A DNA stretch of 61,465 bases from Collimonas antrihumi (GTDB lineage: Bacteria > Pseudomonadota > Gammaproteobacteria > Burkholderiales > Burkholderiaceae_D). The notes under the pieces were generated by a model. The model did not search any database. It saw only the letters and a program-made list of their open reading frames with translations, and was not told the origin of the DNA. The position numbers and the translations under genes are program-made. Where the stretch lies: NCBI RefSeq assembly GCF_018304965.1, contig NZ_JAGQED010000027.1, positions 1 to 61,465 on the forward strand, read 5' to 3'. Of the stretch, positions 53,582 through 61,465 are shown piece by piece; position 1 is the first letter of the stretch; every line of letters begins with the position of its first letter.

Positions 53582-54349
53582 ATGCAAAAAATAGCGACAT
53601 GGAACGTCAACTCCCTCAAGGTGCGCTTGCCGCAAGTGCTGCAATGGCTGACCGATAACCCGGTAGACGTATTGGCGTTGCAGGAAACCAAGCTGACCGA
53701 CGACAAATTCCCCGTGGCTGAAATCGAGGCGGCCGGTTATCACGTGGCCTTCAGCGGCCAGAAGACCTATAACGGGGTGGCCCTCCTGTCACGCCATCCG
53801 ATCGCCGACGTCGTCAAGAACAACCCGCGCTATGAAGACCTGCAGCAACGGATCATCGCTGCCACCATCGACGGCATGCGGATTGTCTGCGCTTATATTC
53901 CTAATGGCCAGGCGCCTGACACCGAGAAATACCAATACAAGTTGGCATGGCTGGACGCCTTGCACGACTGGCTGCAGGACGAGTGCAAGCAGCATCCGAA
54001 ACTGGCCTTGATGGGCGACTACAATATTGCGCCGGAAGATCGCGATGTCCATGATCCCGCTGCATGGGTCGGGCAGAACCTGGTGTCGCCGCCTGAGCGC
54101 GCCGCGTTTGTCCGCTTGCAAGCCTTGGGACTGACCGATGCATTCCGCATGTTTGAACAGCCGGAGAAACTGTTCAGCTGGTGGGATTACCGGCAGATGG
54201 GATTCCGCCTGAACCGCGGCATGCGGATCGACCATATCCTGCTGTCGCCGCCATTGGCGGCGCAGTGCAGCGCTTGCGTGATCGACAAAGTGCCGCGCAA
54301 ATGGGAGCAGCCGTCGGATCATGCGCCGGTAATAGCTACGTTAGGTTAA
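53582..54349 (+). CDS. xthA: Exodeoxyribonuclease III
   Basis: A 255-residue AP endonuclease/exonuclease for base-excision repair. Motifs are ATWNVNSLKVRLPQVLQWL, ALQETKLTDDKFP, GDYNIAPEDRDVHDP and the C-terminal SDHAPVIATL. The start at 53582 gives the normal N-terminus; the frame is open upstream to 53435 without support. Confidence 0.94.
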   Translation: MQKIATWNVNSLKVRLPQVLQWLTDNPVDVLALQETKLTDDKFPVAEIEAAGYHVAFSGQKTYNGVALLSRHPIADVVKNNPRYEDLQQRIIAATIDGMRIVCAYIPNGQAPDTEKYQYKLAWLDALHDWLQDECKQHPKLALMGDYNIAPEDRDVHDPAAWVGQNLVSPPERAAFVRLQALGLTDAFRMFEQPEKLFSWWDYRQMGFRLNRGMRIDHILLSPPLAAQCSACVIDKVPRKWEQPSDHAPVIATLG

Positions 54350-54720
54350 ACACCTTCGGCGCGCGGGAAGCGCAGCGTGAATATGGTCATGCGATCTGTG
54401 CTGCGGTAGAACCATTTCGCGAACGCGGGAATCCATCTCTCACGCAACACCATTCGTATCTCAACTAAGCGGTATGACTGAAGGCGCTCAGTATTGAGAA
54501 CGCCTGACTGAAGTTTAGCTCGTTGTCGGACGACGGGGGCTTGTCAGGGGTCTTATCCAAGCATCTTGAAGTGTAGTTGGATACCTTTGGCATATTAGGG
54601 GAGTCGCGCATATAGCATTGAATTAATTAACAATTGATGTCGTTTTGAAATTATTTTTATTGCATCTAAATGTCGTTTATGCAATAGTCGGTGCTCCTCT
54701 CTTCGTCAGGATGCCGGCAA
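54350..54720. other. Gap before the type VI module
   Basis: No gene is seen. A half copy of repeat family A is at 54415-54436 (TTTCGCGAACGCGGGAATCC). A weak hairpin (AGGCG/CGCCT) lies near 54483-54507. The stretch 54600-54680 is AT-rich, and TTGAAA with TAAATG 16 bases further could be a vgrG promoter. TTGCAT/ATGCAA flank that -10 region. The drop in GC content marks the entry into the accessory module. Confidence 0.4.
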
Positions 54721-57287
54721 ATGACCTCTGCTTCGAACAAATTCAGCAACAGAATTTTATCCGTTAGCAGTGCCGTCATCCCGGAGATTCTGGGAGAACC
54801 TGCACTGGTGGCCATGGCCATTACCGGCACTGAAGGCGTGGACAGCCTGTTCGATTATCAGGTCATTTTGAAGACGCCCGATTCGCTGAATCACCTGATC
54901 AGCGAGACCACGAATTTCAATACCGCTACCTGGCTCGGCGAGGAAATGTCAGTGCAGATCCAGTTGGAAGGCAACGGAAAATTCGTCGCCGGACAAATGG
55001 GTATGAGCGGCATGGGCAATGTCGGCGCTGGCGTACGTGAGATTAACGGTATCATTGACGATGCAAAATTTCTGCGCGAGGAGGGCCGCTATGCCTTCTA
55101 TGAAGTCAAACTGAAACCCTGGCTGTTCGCCGCAACTCTGGTCTCCGACTGCAAGATCTATCAGAACAAGACGGTCAAGGAAGTGATCGATGAATCGTTG
55201 TCCGAACTGAATTATCCGATCGAATGGCGGCTGATCGATTCTTATCCCAAGCGCGACTACACCACCCAGTTCAACGAAAGCACTTTTGAGTTTGTGAGCA
55301 GGCTGTGCGAAACCTGGGGCATAAGCTATTTCTTCGAGCACAGTGACGGCAAGCACCGAGTAATCTTCACCGACTATTTTGGGGGGTATCGACCCAATCC
55401 AAGCGAAGCTTATCAAACGGTGCGGTTCCACACCCCTAATGCCAAGATCGACGAAGAATATATCCACACTTTCGTTCCGACAAACAAGCTCGCGTCGGGC
55501 GCCGGGATTTTGATTACACCCGACCGCGTGCCGATCTTACTGTCACCAAGGAAGATCCGATACAGGACGCCAGTCACAGTCAACATGAAGTATATGAATG
55601 GCACAGTCCGCATAGTGGCAATAACCATTACGTACAGCCGAAGGCAGGTCCGAACCGCGCCACCAATGTCCCATTGGACGAAGGCCATTTCCTGGCGCGT
55701 ATCCGTATGGAGCAACTACACTGCGGGGGCTACCGCGCCCGCGGCAGCGGTCACCTCAAAGGCATGCAGCCTGGCCACAGTTTCAAGCTCAAGGAGCATC
55801 CGCGTACTGCCGCTAATGTTCAGTATCTGATTCTGAACACCACGCTGACGATCAGGGAGGTTGCCCAGGAAACGCAAAACCTGGGGAACCCGCGCGCCCA
55901 AAGCCATGAAGTACATGTGGATTTTGAGGTTTATCCACTAAAGGGCGCGGGTGGTTATCGTCCCGCAACCAAGACTCCCACACCGAAGATGTATGGCCTG
56001 GAATCCGCCATTGTGGTAGGACCAGACAAACAGGATCTCTGGACTGACGATCTGGGCCGGGTCAAGGTCCAGTTTCACTGGGATCGTTTAGGGAAGAATG
56101 ACCAGAACAGTTCCTGCTGGGTGCGGGTATCTTCGCCATGGGCCGGCAATCAACTGGGTGGTGTGCATATCCCTCGCATGGGACAGGAAGTGCTGATCTC
56201 CTTCATCAGTGGCAATCCGGATTTGCCGATTTGCACGGGTCGCGTCCACAACCAAAGCAATTTGCCGCCGTGGCAACTGCCGAGTCAGCACGCCCTGTCG
56301 GGATACCGTTCAAGGGAACTGACGCTGGATGGCGGCAATGCCGCCGGCGGTCGGAGCAACCATCTGGTGATGGACGATAGCGAAGGCAAGATCCAGGCGC
56401 AACTGAAATCGGATCACCAGCATAGTCAACTGAGCCTGGGTTACATCACCCGCATTGAAGACAACCAGGGTCGCAAGGATGAACGCGGTCAAGGATTCGA
56501 GTTGCGCTCAGATGGTCATGGCAGCATTCGCTCTGGTAAAGGGATGTTGATTTCTACGGATGCCAGGGATAAGGCAAACAGCCACATCAAGGACATGCAG
56601 GAGCCGCTGGGGTACTTGACCAATGCCCGCGATCAACACGAGCAATATGCAGATTATGCGCAACAGCTCGACGCACAAGACAAGAATGCCGATCAAAGCG
56701 ATGTCGCCACGGCGATCAAGGCGCAGAACGACGATCTCAACGGAGATGGCGAACAGGGGCAATTGACGGCGCCGCATTTGCTGTTGTCCAGTCCGGCAGG
56801 CATCCAGAGCACCACGCCACAATCGACCCATATCGCTAGCGGGGCACATACCGCTCTGACGACCGGTGGCCATGTCAGCCTCAGCATCGGCGAGCGGTTT
56901 CTGGCTAACGCCAGGAATGGCATTCGCTTCCTGGCACATTACAGCGGGATAAAGCTGATTGCGGCAGCCGGCATCATTGACATCAAAGCCCTGACCGATG
57001 CGATCAACATGATCGCCAAACTGGACATCAGTGTTACCAGCACCACCGGCAAGATCACTCTCTATTCACCGAACGAAATCCGGATAGGCGCGGGCGACAG
57101 TTTCACCGTCTGGAAACCGGGCAGCATTACAGACTATTCACAAACCCGAACCACCTTTGCCCACTTTGCTGCGCCCGGGCCAAAACTGATGCCGGGGACG
57201 GTGCCTGAACTTGCACACGGCGAGGTTTGCATCGAATGCCTGCTCAAAAAAACGAAAACTGGCGGCGCTTTGGTCGAGGCAGATTAA
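54721..57287 (+). pseudogene. vgrG: Type VI secretion tip protein VgrG, interrupted by a frameshift
   Basis: Together the two frames encode a VgrG of about 855 residues: a gp27/gp5-like N-terminal half (54721 to about 55500) and the gp5 OB-fold, needle and DUF2345 domains (about 55506-57287; VVGPDKQDLWTDDLGRVKVQ, GVHIPRMGQEVLISFISGNP). The frame is lost between 55495 and 55506: after NKLASG the expected RWDFDYTRP continues only in the frame one base back, consistent with one deleted base. Read as it stands, the first frame ends in nonsense at 55830, and the second could restart near 55674. Either the gene is broken or the base is a sequencing error. It heads the effector module. Confidence 0.85.
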
Positions 57288-57329
57288 CCACGCATATTGT
57301 GTACACAAACATCATAAAGATTCCAGCAT

Positions 57330-58142
57330 ATGACAACGCGGACTTATTTTTTATTGGATGGCGCCATGATGAGCGGCGTGAATACTCACTTGCCGACATT
57401 GCTGCCCAATCCTTCCTGGGTGCATCCTCTTTATCACGGCAAGGAACGAGCCGTACTCGGCCCCTTATTGGTCGATGGGACAGCGGCACAAGAGGCTAAT
57501 CAACTAGACGCGGCACACGATCTGTGTCGCGCATTGCGTTCCCGCCTGCATGTCTCCTTTATGTACTCAACCCTATCTGCGGAGGAAATGCTCAAGCATC
57601 TGCATCAATTTACGCGCGTGTGGCTAAGCAGCGGAGAGGCCATGTTCTTACGCTTTGCCGACTGTCGCGTATTGTCCAGACTTCCGGCAATCCTGACACA
57701 AGAGCAATGGCGAGCGTTCACTGCGCCACTGACAAAATGGGACATGCATTTGCGTGACGGTACACGTCATGAACTAGCTCTTGCCGCCGACGATCTGGAC
57801 GCCGCCGCGACGCCTTTGGTCTTGTCTGACGCGCAAACCGATGCGCTTGCGCTGGCTGGCCAGCCTGACCAATTGATAGAACAATTGCGTGAAGAGTTTG
57901 GAACGTTGCCAGGCAATTTGCAGCAGCAACATGACTGGGCCAGCGGATCATTGGCAGTCTGGAAGCAAGTGCCAGGAGCGCGCTACGACTCTTTGTTGGT
58001 GCTGGTTGAGCAGGCATTCAAGAGCGAGGGACGTGTTCTTCGCTTTACCGATTTGCCAAAAATAGTGGCGGAGAATAATGCAGTGGGAGTTGAAAGCATT
58101 TTAACTGCGGCATTAAAGCGCACTGCCAATGCGCAGCGATAG
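57330..58142 (+). CDS. DUF4123-domain type VI effector chaperone
   Basis: A 270-residue soluble protein. The DUF4123 layout is seen: TYFLLDGAMMSGVN at the start, then WVHPLYHGKERAVLGPLLVD, and LSAEEMLKHLHQFTRVWLSS with FLRFADCRVLSRLPAIL. Such chaperones (Tap-1/TEC type) load effectors onto the cognate VgrG. It lies 42 bases after vgrG and before the putative immunity and effector genes. Confidence 0.85.
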   Translation: MTTRTYFLLDGAMMSGVNTHLPTLLPNPSWVHPLYHGKERAVLGPLLVDGTAAQEANQLDAAHDLCRALRSRLHVSFMYSTLSAEEMLKHLHQFTRVWLSSGEAMFLRFADCRVLSRLPAILTQEQWRAFTAPLTKWDMHLRDGTRHELALAADDLDAAATPLVLSDAQTDALALAGQPDQLIEQLREEFGTLPGNLQQQHDWASGSLAVWKQVPGARYDSLLVLVEQAFKSEGRVLRFTDLPKIVAENNAVGVESILTAALKRTANAQR

Positions 58143-58194
58143 CGCTTATACGCGCGAAAAAAATCAATGATTGAGTAAAGGACCAGCGCTCGTG

Positions 58195-58830
58195 ATGCCC
58201 GATAAATTTCAATGTAAAAGAGAAAAAGTGATGGCACTCTTCATCCGTACTGGCCAAGCGCCAGCTTTTGGAGACCAGGGATTTTTTAGGAAAATCTGTT
58301 TTCTTATCATCTGCGCATTAACCTTGAGCGCTTGCCATAGTCGAGAAGAAATGACAGGCGTTTCAATCAGCACTTTTGGGCATTTGGGAAAATATGTTGG
58401 TATCCCTTCATTTTCAGTAAACGGCGGTTGGGGAGGTGCGGCCAACGGACTCGGGGGATCGGGCAATGTTTGCTGCGCAATGATCCCAGATAAATGGCGT
58501 CCGGGACTCGTGGCGCATGTGAAATGGGAAGAATGCGATATCAGCCACATTGAGTTTAAAAATGGGCGCGCTGTTGATCCAAAAGCAGAATGTGTAAGCA
58601 GCAATTATGAAGCTACTGTTCCAATTCCGAAATATGAAGAGCCTGGGGCATTTATGGTCCATTTTTTTCCAGGCCATCAAGTCGCCGTAGTTGTCTCGCC
58701 GGTCTATCCAGGAAACCCGTCTTATCGGTGGCCGGTCATGAGAGGCTATTACCCGTCTGATTCTCCCGCATGGGCCAGAGCCAACGCGCTCGGCATCATG
58801 GATAAAGAACCTTACGTAGAGGATGAATAA
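58195..58830 (+). CDS. DUF3304 lipoprotein, putative immunity protein (copy 1)
   Basis: A 211-residue lipoprotein with signal segment ICFLIICALTLSAC (lipobox LSAC). The mature part (FSVNGGWGGAANGLGGSGNV, CCAMIPDKWRPGLVAHVKWE, YRWPVMRGYYPS) is the DUF3304 pattern. Genes of this family usually sit next to DUF2235 lipase effectors, and a role as periplasmic immunity protein is likely but inferred. The start may be 58195 or 58231 (GTG-ATG region). Copy 2 follows with TAATG overlap and is about four-fifths or more identical. Confidence 0.75.
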   Translation: MPDKFQCKREKVMALFIRTGQAPAFGDQGFFRKICFLIICALTLSACHSREEMTGVSISTFGHLGKYVGIPSFSVNGGWGGAANGLGGSGNVCCAMIPDKWRPGLVAHVKWEECDISHIEFKNGRAVDPKAECVSSNYEATVPIPKYEEPGAFMVHFFPGHQVAVVVSPVYPGNPSYRWPVMRGYYPSDSPAWARANALGIMDKEPYVEDE

Positions 58831-59534
58831 TGACATCTCCCACGCTCGCGTCGCAAGACGCACCATCGCCAAGGCGCGCCTTGAAGTCAATGTCTATGTC
58901 CGATAGATTCCAATATAAAAGAGAAAAAGTGGTGGCACTCTTCACTCGTACTGGCCAAGCGCCAGTTTTTCGAGACCAGGGATTTTTCACGAAATTCTTT
59001 TTTCTTATCGCCTGCGCATTAACCTTGAGTGCCTGCCATAGTCGAGAAGAAATGACAGGCGTTTCAATCAGCGGGTTCGGGCATTTGGGAAAACATGCTG
59101 GCATACCTTCATTTTCAGTAAACGGCGGCTGGGGAGGTGCGGCCAACGGACTCGGGGGATCGGGCAATGTTTGCTGCGCAATGATCCCAGATAAATGGCG
59201 TCCGGGAATCGTTGCGCATGTGAAATGGGAAGAATGTGATATCAGCCACATTGAGTTTAAAAATGGGCGCGCTGTTGATCCAAAAGCAGAATGTGCAAGC
59301 AACAATTATGAAGCCACTGTTCCAGTTCCAGAATATGACGAACCTGGAACATTTATGGTCCATTTTTTTCCGGAACATCAGGTCGCAGTAGTTGTATCGC
59401 CGGTCGGCCCTCGCAATCCATCTTACCGGTGGCCGGTCATGAAAGGCTATTACCCGTCGGCTTCTCCCACATGGGCCAGAGCAAGAGCGCTCGGCATCAT
59501 GGATAAAGAGCCTTACGTAGAGGATACACAATGA
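58830..59534 (+). CDS. DUF3304 lipoprotein, putative immunity protein (copy 2)
   Basis: A 234-residue paralogue of the preceding gene. Its N-terminus has an extra 20 or so residues, with lipobox LSAC at ALTLSACHSREE. Differences from copy 1 are scattered (e.g. SGFGHLGKHAG for STFGHLGKYVG), so it is a diverged tandem duplicate. Its stop overlaps the effector start as ATGA, so immunity and effector are translated together. Confidence 0.75.
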   Translation: MTSPTLASQDAPSPRRALKSMSMSDRFQYKREKVVALFTRTGQAPVFRDQGFFTKFFFLIACALTLSACHSREEMTGVSISGFGHLGKHAGIPSFSVNGGWGGAANGLGGSGNVCCAMIPDKWRPGIVAHVKWEECDISHIEFKNGRAVDPKAECASNNYEATVPVPEYDEPGTFMVHFFPEHQVAVVVSPVGPRNPSYRWPVMKGYYPSASPTWARARALGIMDKEPYVEDTQ

Positions 59535-61312
59535 TCGCTCCCATACTAGGTCCACAGGCCGCAAGTTGCGCCGTCTCGAAAGTGCGCCCTGAAGTAGATA
59601 TCACGGGATTGAAATGTGAAAATCGCATCAACACTGGGTTGTTCTTCGACGGTACCAACAATAATATGCACAGCGACGAAACTGAGAACGAGAACGGTCA
59701 CAGCAATGTGGCCCGCCTGTATCTCGCTTATCGTGATGCGCCGGCGGAAAATTACTATTCTTTCTATATTCCGGGTGTCGGTACGCCTTTCCCAGAAATC
59801 GATGAAGATAAAGGTGCCCTTGCAGAAATGACTGGTAAAGGCTTGGGCTGGGGAGGTGATAAGCGGATACTGTACGGATTGATACAGGTTTTCAATGCGG
59901 TGCACAGAAGTTTTGGCAATGCAGAAAAAAATATTGGTATCCGTAGTAATTATTTTTCCGACGCAATGACTAAAGTTATCTGCAAAGATGGCGACCTCAC
60001 ACCGGATCAGAGAAAAATTCAACTTGAGTCGAACTGGAACATCAACCGATCCAATTTCACGACTCGCTTGAATGCGATACGTGATCAGTTGGCACCCCTG
60101 ATCGGCTTAATCAAACACCCTAAAACACTGCCTAAGCCGGTCGAGATCATGATCGATGTGTTTGGTTTTTCTCGCGGTGCTGCTGAGGCTCGCGTATTTA
60201 CCAACAAGCTTTTTGAAATGTGTTCAGGCAATGAATTGTTTGGTGTGCCGATGCAACTGCGGTTTTTGGGTTTATTCGATACGGTCGCATCGGTCAATGT
60301 GCCGAACTCCGTAGGAGGGCATGGGCACTACGGATGGTCACAACCTGAAGACCTGAAAATCGACAGTCGGGTAAAAAATTGGCGGCATTTTGTCAGCTTA
60401 TTGGAAGCGCGGGCCAGCTTTCCGCTAGATAGCGTAAGAGACGATAATGGCTACCCGCCCAACGGCGCGGAAATCGTCTATCCCGGTGCGCACAGCGATG
60501 TTGGCGGTGGCTACAAGCCGGAGGAACAGGGACGTGGAATGAGACGTGACGGCAGCGCGCGGGAGAAAAGCAATCCGTTTAAATTCTCGCAAGTGCCTTT
60601 GAACGATATGTTCGTTGCAGCAAAAGCGTCTATGGTGCCGTGGATGACGTTCGAGAGTGAACTGGGAAAAGCACGCAAGTTAGCGAAAATGTTCGACCTT
60701 GCTCCATCTTTACGTGTAGCTATGTCCAATTACTTCGCAAACTGCAAAATCGAGTCCGGCTTGCCAATAGAAGAAAAGGTTCGCCAGCACCAGTTGCTCT
60801 ATTTGACCTGGCGTTATCAAGTCCGGGAAAATTTTGAAACACTTCCTGGAACTGAACGAGCGCCAGCCAATGCCAAGAGATTTTCCGGAAAACAGGATCT
60901 GATCGACGGAAACCGAGTATTGATCGAGCAAATTGAACGACTGGAGGGCAACAACAAAATAGGGAGGGCCATCGTCAACAATCTGCGCACTCCCACCGAT
61001 CTCGTCGCAGCGGCGGCATTCAAAACTGGCAACGCAATGTGGGATTATTTTTTCGTGTCTGCCAGCGCAAAAAAAATCCTCGCCGAAGTCAAAAGCCGTA
61101 AGGAGCCATTGCCTTCAGAAATACGCAGTTTTTTCGACGAACATCTGCACGATAGTTACGCTGGCTTCAAATTGATTGATTTGCTTGGCAGTATGGAACC
61201 GCAAGGCTACTTTCATCATCGCGTTGTCTATGCCGGGAAGAAGAGAATTCTACGCGCGCAAGCGGATGAATCACTCCCTGCGAACGAGCCAAATCAATCC
61301 TCCTTTGGGTGA
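59531..61312 (+). CDS. Type VI lipase effector, Tle1/DUF2235 family
   Basis: A 593-residue alpha/beta hydrolase with the DUF2235 layout. TGLFFDGTNNNMHSDETENE starts the domain. The catalytic triad is probably Ser214 in GFSRGAA, Asp250 in GLFDTVAS and His321 in PGAHSDVGGGY. Members of this family (Tle1) are phospholipases delivered into the periplasm or host. No signal peptide, as expected for a VgrG-delivered effector. It is complete; the IS end begins 26 bases after its stop. Confidence 0.88.
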   Translation: MIAPILGPQAASCAVSKVRPEVDITGLKCENRINTGLFFDGTNNNMHSDETENENGHSNVARLYLAYRDAPAENYYSFYIPGVGTPFPEIDEDKGALAEMTGKGLGWGGDKRILYGLIQVFNAVHRSFGNAEKNIGIRSNYFSDAMTKVICKDGDLTPDQRKIQLESNWNINRSNFTTRLNAIRDQLAPLIGLIKHPKTLPKPVEIMIDVFGFSRGAAEARVFTNKLFEMCSGNELFGVPMQLRFLGLFDTVASVNVPNSVGGHGHYGWSQPEDLKIDSRVKNWRHFVSLLEARASFPLDSVRDDNGYPPNGAEIVYPGAHSDVGGGYKPEEQGRGMRRDGSAREKSNPFKFSQVPLNDMFVAAKASMVPWMTFESELGKARKLAKMFDLAPSLRVAMSNYFANCKIESGLPIEEKVRQHQLLYLTWRYQVRENFETLPGTERAPANAKRFSGKQDLIDGNRVLIEQIERLEGNNKIGRAIVNNLRTPTDLVAAAAFKTGNAMWDYFFVSASAKKILAEVKSRKEPLPSEIRSFFDEHLHDSYAGFKLIDLLGSMEPQGYFHHRVVYAGKKRILRAQADESLPANEPNQSSFG

Positions 61313-61338
61313 GACAGCTATCGCGGCCTAAATACAAG

Positions 61339-61465
61339 GGAATGTCTGAATAAGTCCCAAACAAACCGATATTAATAAAAGCTACTTTTTTAAACCAAAA
61401 AAATGCGACTTCAAGACTACGAATATCAGATTAAGTCGGGCGGTTCATCGCCCGACTTAGCGCAT
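61339..61465 (+). mobile_element. Insertion sequence end (right copy, partial)
   Basis: The reverse complement of 1-124 plus three further bases, so the same element begins here and runs off the window. An ATG at 61403 opens a frame that continues to the window edge (MRLQDYEYQIKSGG...). The four bases before the repeat (CAAG) do not match a YTAR target, unlike the left copy, so the two ends are not the sides of one insertion. Confidence 0.6.

Noticed and set aside
55674-57287. Second half of vgrG as an independent gene
   Set aside because: It continues the VgrG domain order directly, and the missing link is restored by a one-base shift; no proper start is seen.
1-61465. Whole window as a composite transposon
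   Set aside because: The interior is dominated by essential core genes (aceE, glnA, mutL, plsY), which argues for a contig between IS copies instead.

Overview
The window looks like chromosomal DNA of a betaproteobacterium of the Oxalobacteraceae type (Collimonas/Herbaspirillum/Janthinobacterium relatives). This is inferred from gene content and order (miaA-mutL, aceE-aceF-lpd with lipoyl domains on E3, glnA-glnL-glnG, a betaproteobacterial proteasome homologue) and from moderately GC-rich coding DNA. No species is claimed.

Both edges carry the same 124-bp sequence in opposite orientation (1-124 and 61339-61462). It looks like one end of an insertion sequence, so the window is probably a contig bounded by two copies of an IS.

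Layout. (1) 260-6234: a small integrative element of about 6 kb in the 3' end of a tRNA-Met gene. It has a tyrosine integrase, an AlpA-type regulator, several unknown genes, a Rap1a/Tai-type immunity protein with a lipoprotein, and a decayed attachment-site copy with matching integrase arm-site repeats at both ends. (2) 6375-18000: housekeeping genes for tRNA modification (miaA, tsaE, queG), DNA repair (mutL, ogt), chromosome dimer resolution (xerD), cell wall (amiC) and lipid synthesis (plsY). (3) 18155-25396: the pyruvate dehydrogenase cluster, with an HslV-like protease gene (BPH) between E2 and E3 and an E3 carrying two lipoyl domains. (4) 25434-37060: an NlpC/P60 lipoprotein, argD behind what looks like an arginine attenuator, an iron-sulfur flavoreductase, an NMT1-type ABC importer, and a trans-3-hydroxy-L-proline pathway. 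(5) 37082-43338: a rhodanese, then glnA with NtrC sites and a sigma-54 promoter, then glnL/glnG. (6) 43500-54349: propionate genes prpD and prpE, acetyltransferases, a pseudouridine synthase, a MarR/MFS pair with a clear operator, an NHL propeller lipoprotein, and xthA. (7) 54721-61312: a type VI secretion module with a frameshifted vgrG, a DUF4123 chaperone, two tandem DUF3304 lipoproteins and a Tle1/DUF2235 lipase effector.

Non-coding structure is rich. There are two dispersed palindromic repeat families, a 162-bp long palindrome, several intrinsic terminators, a hairpin that would hide the alpA ribosome-binding site, and structured leaders. The strongest candidate for something undescribed is the argD leader: a consensus promoter, a nearly leaderless 22-codon peptide with three consecutive arginine codons, a small hairpin that could preempt an antiterminator, and a perfect intrinsic terminator just before argD.
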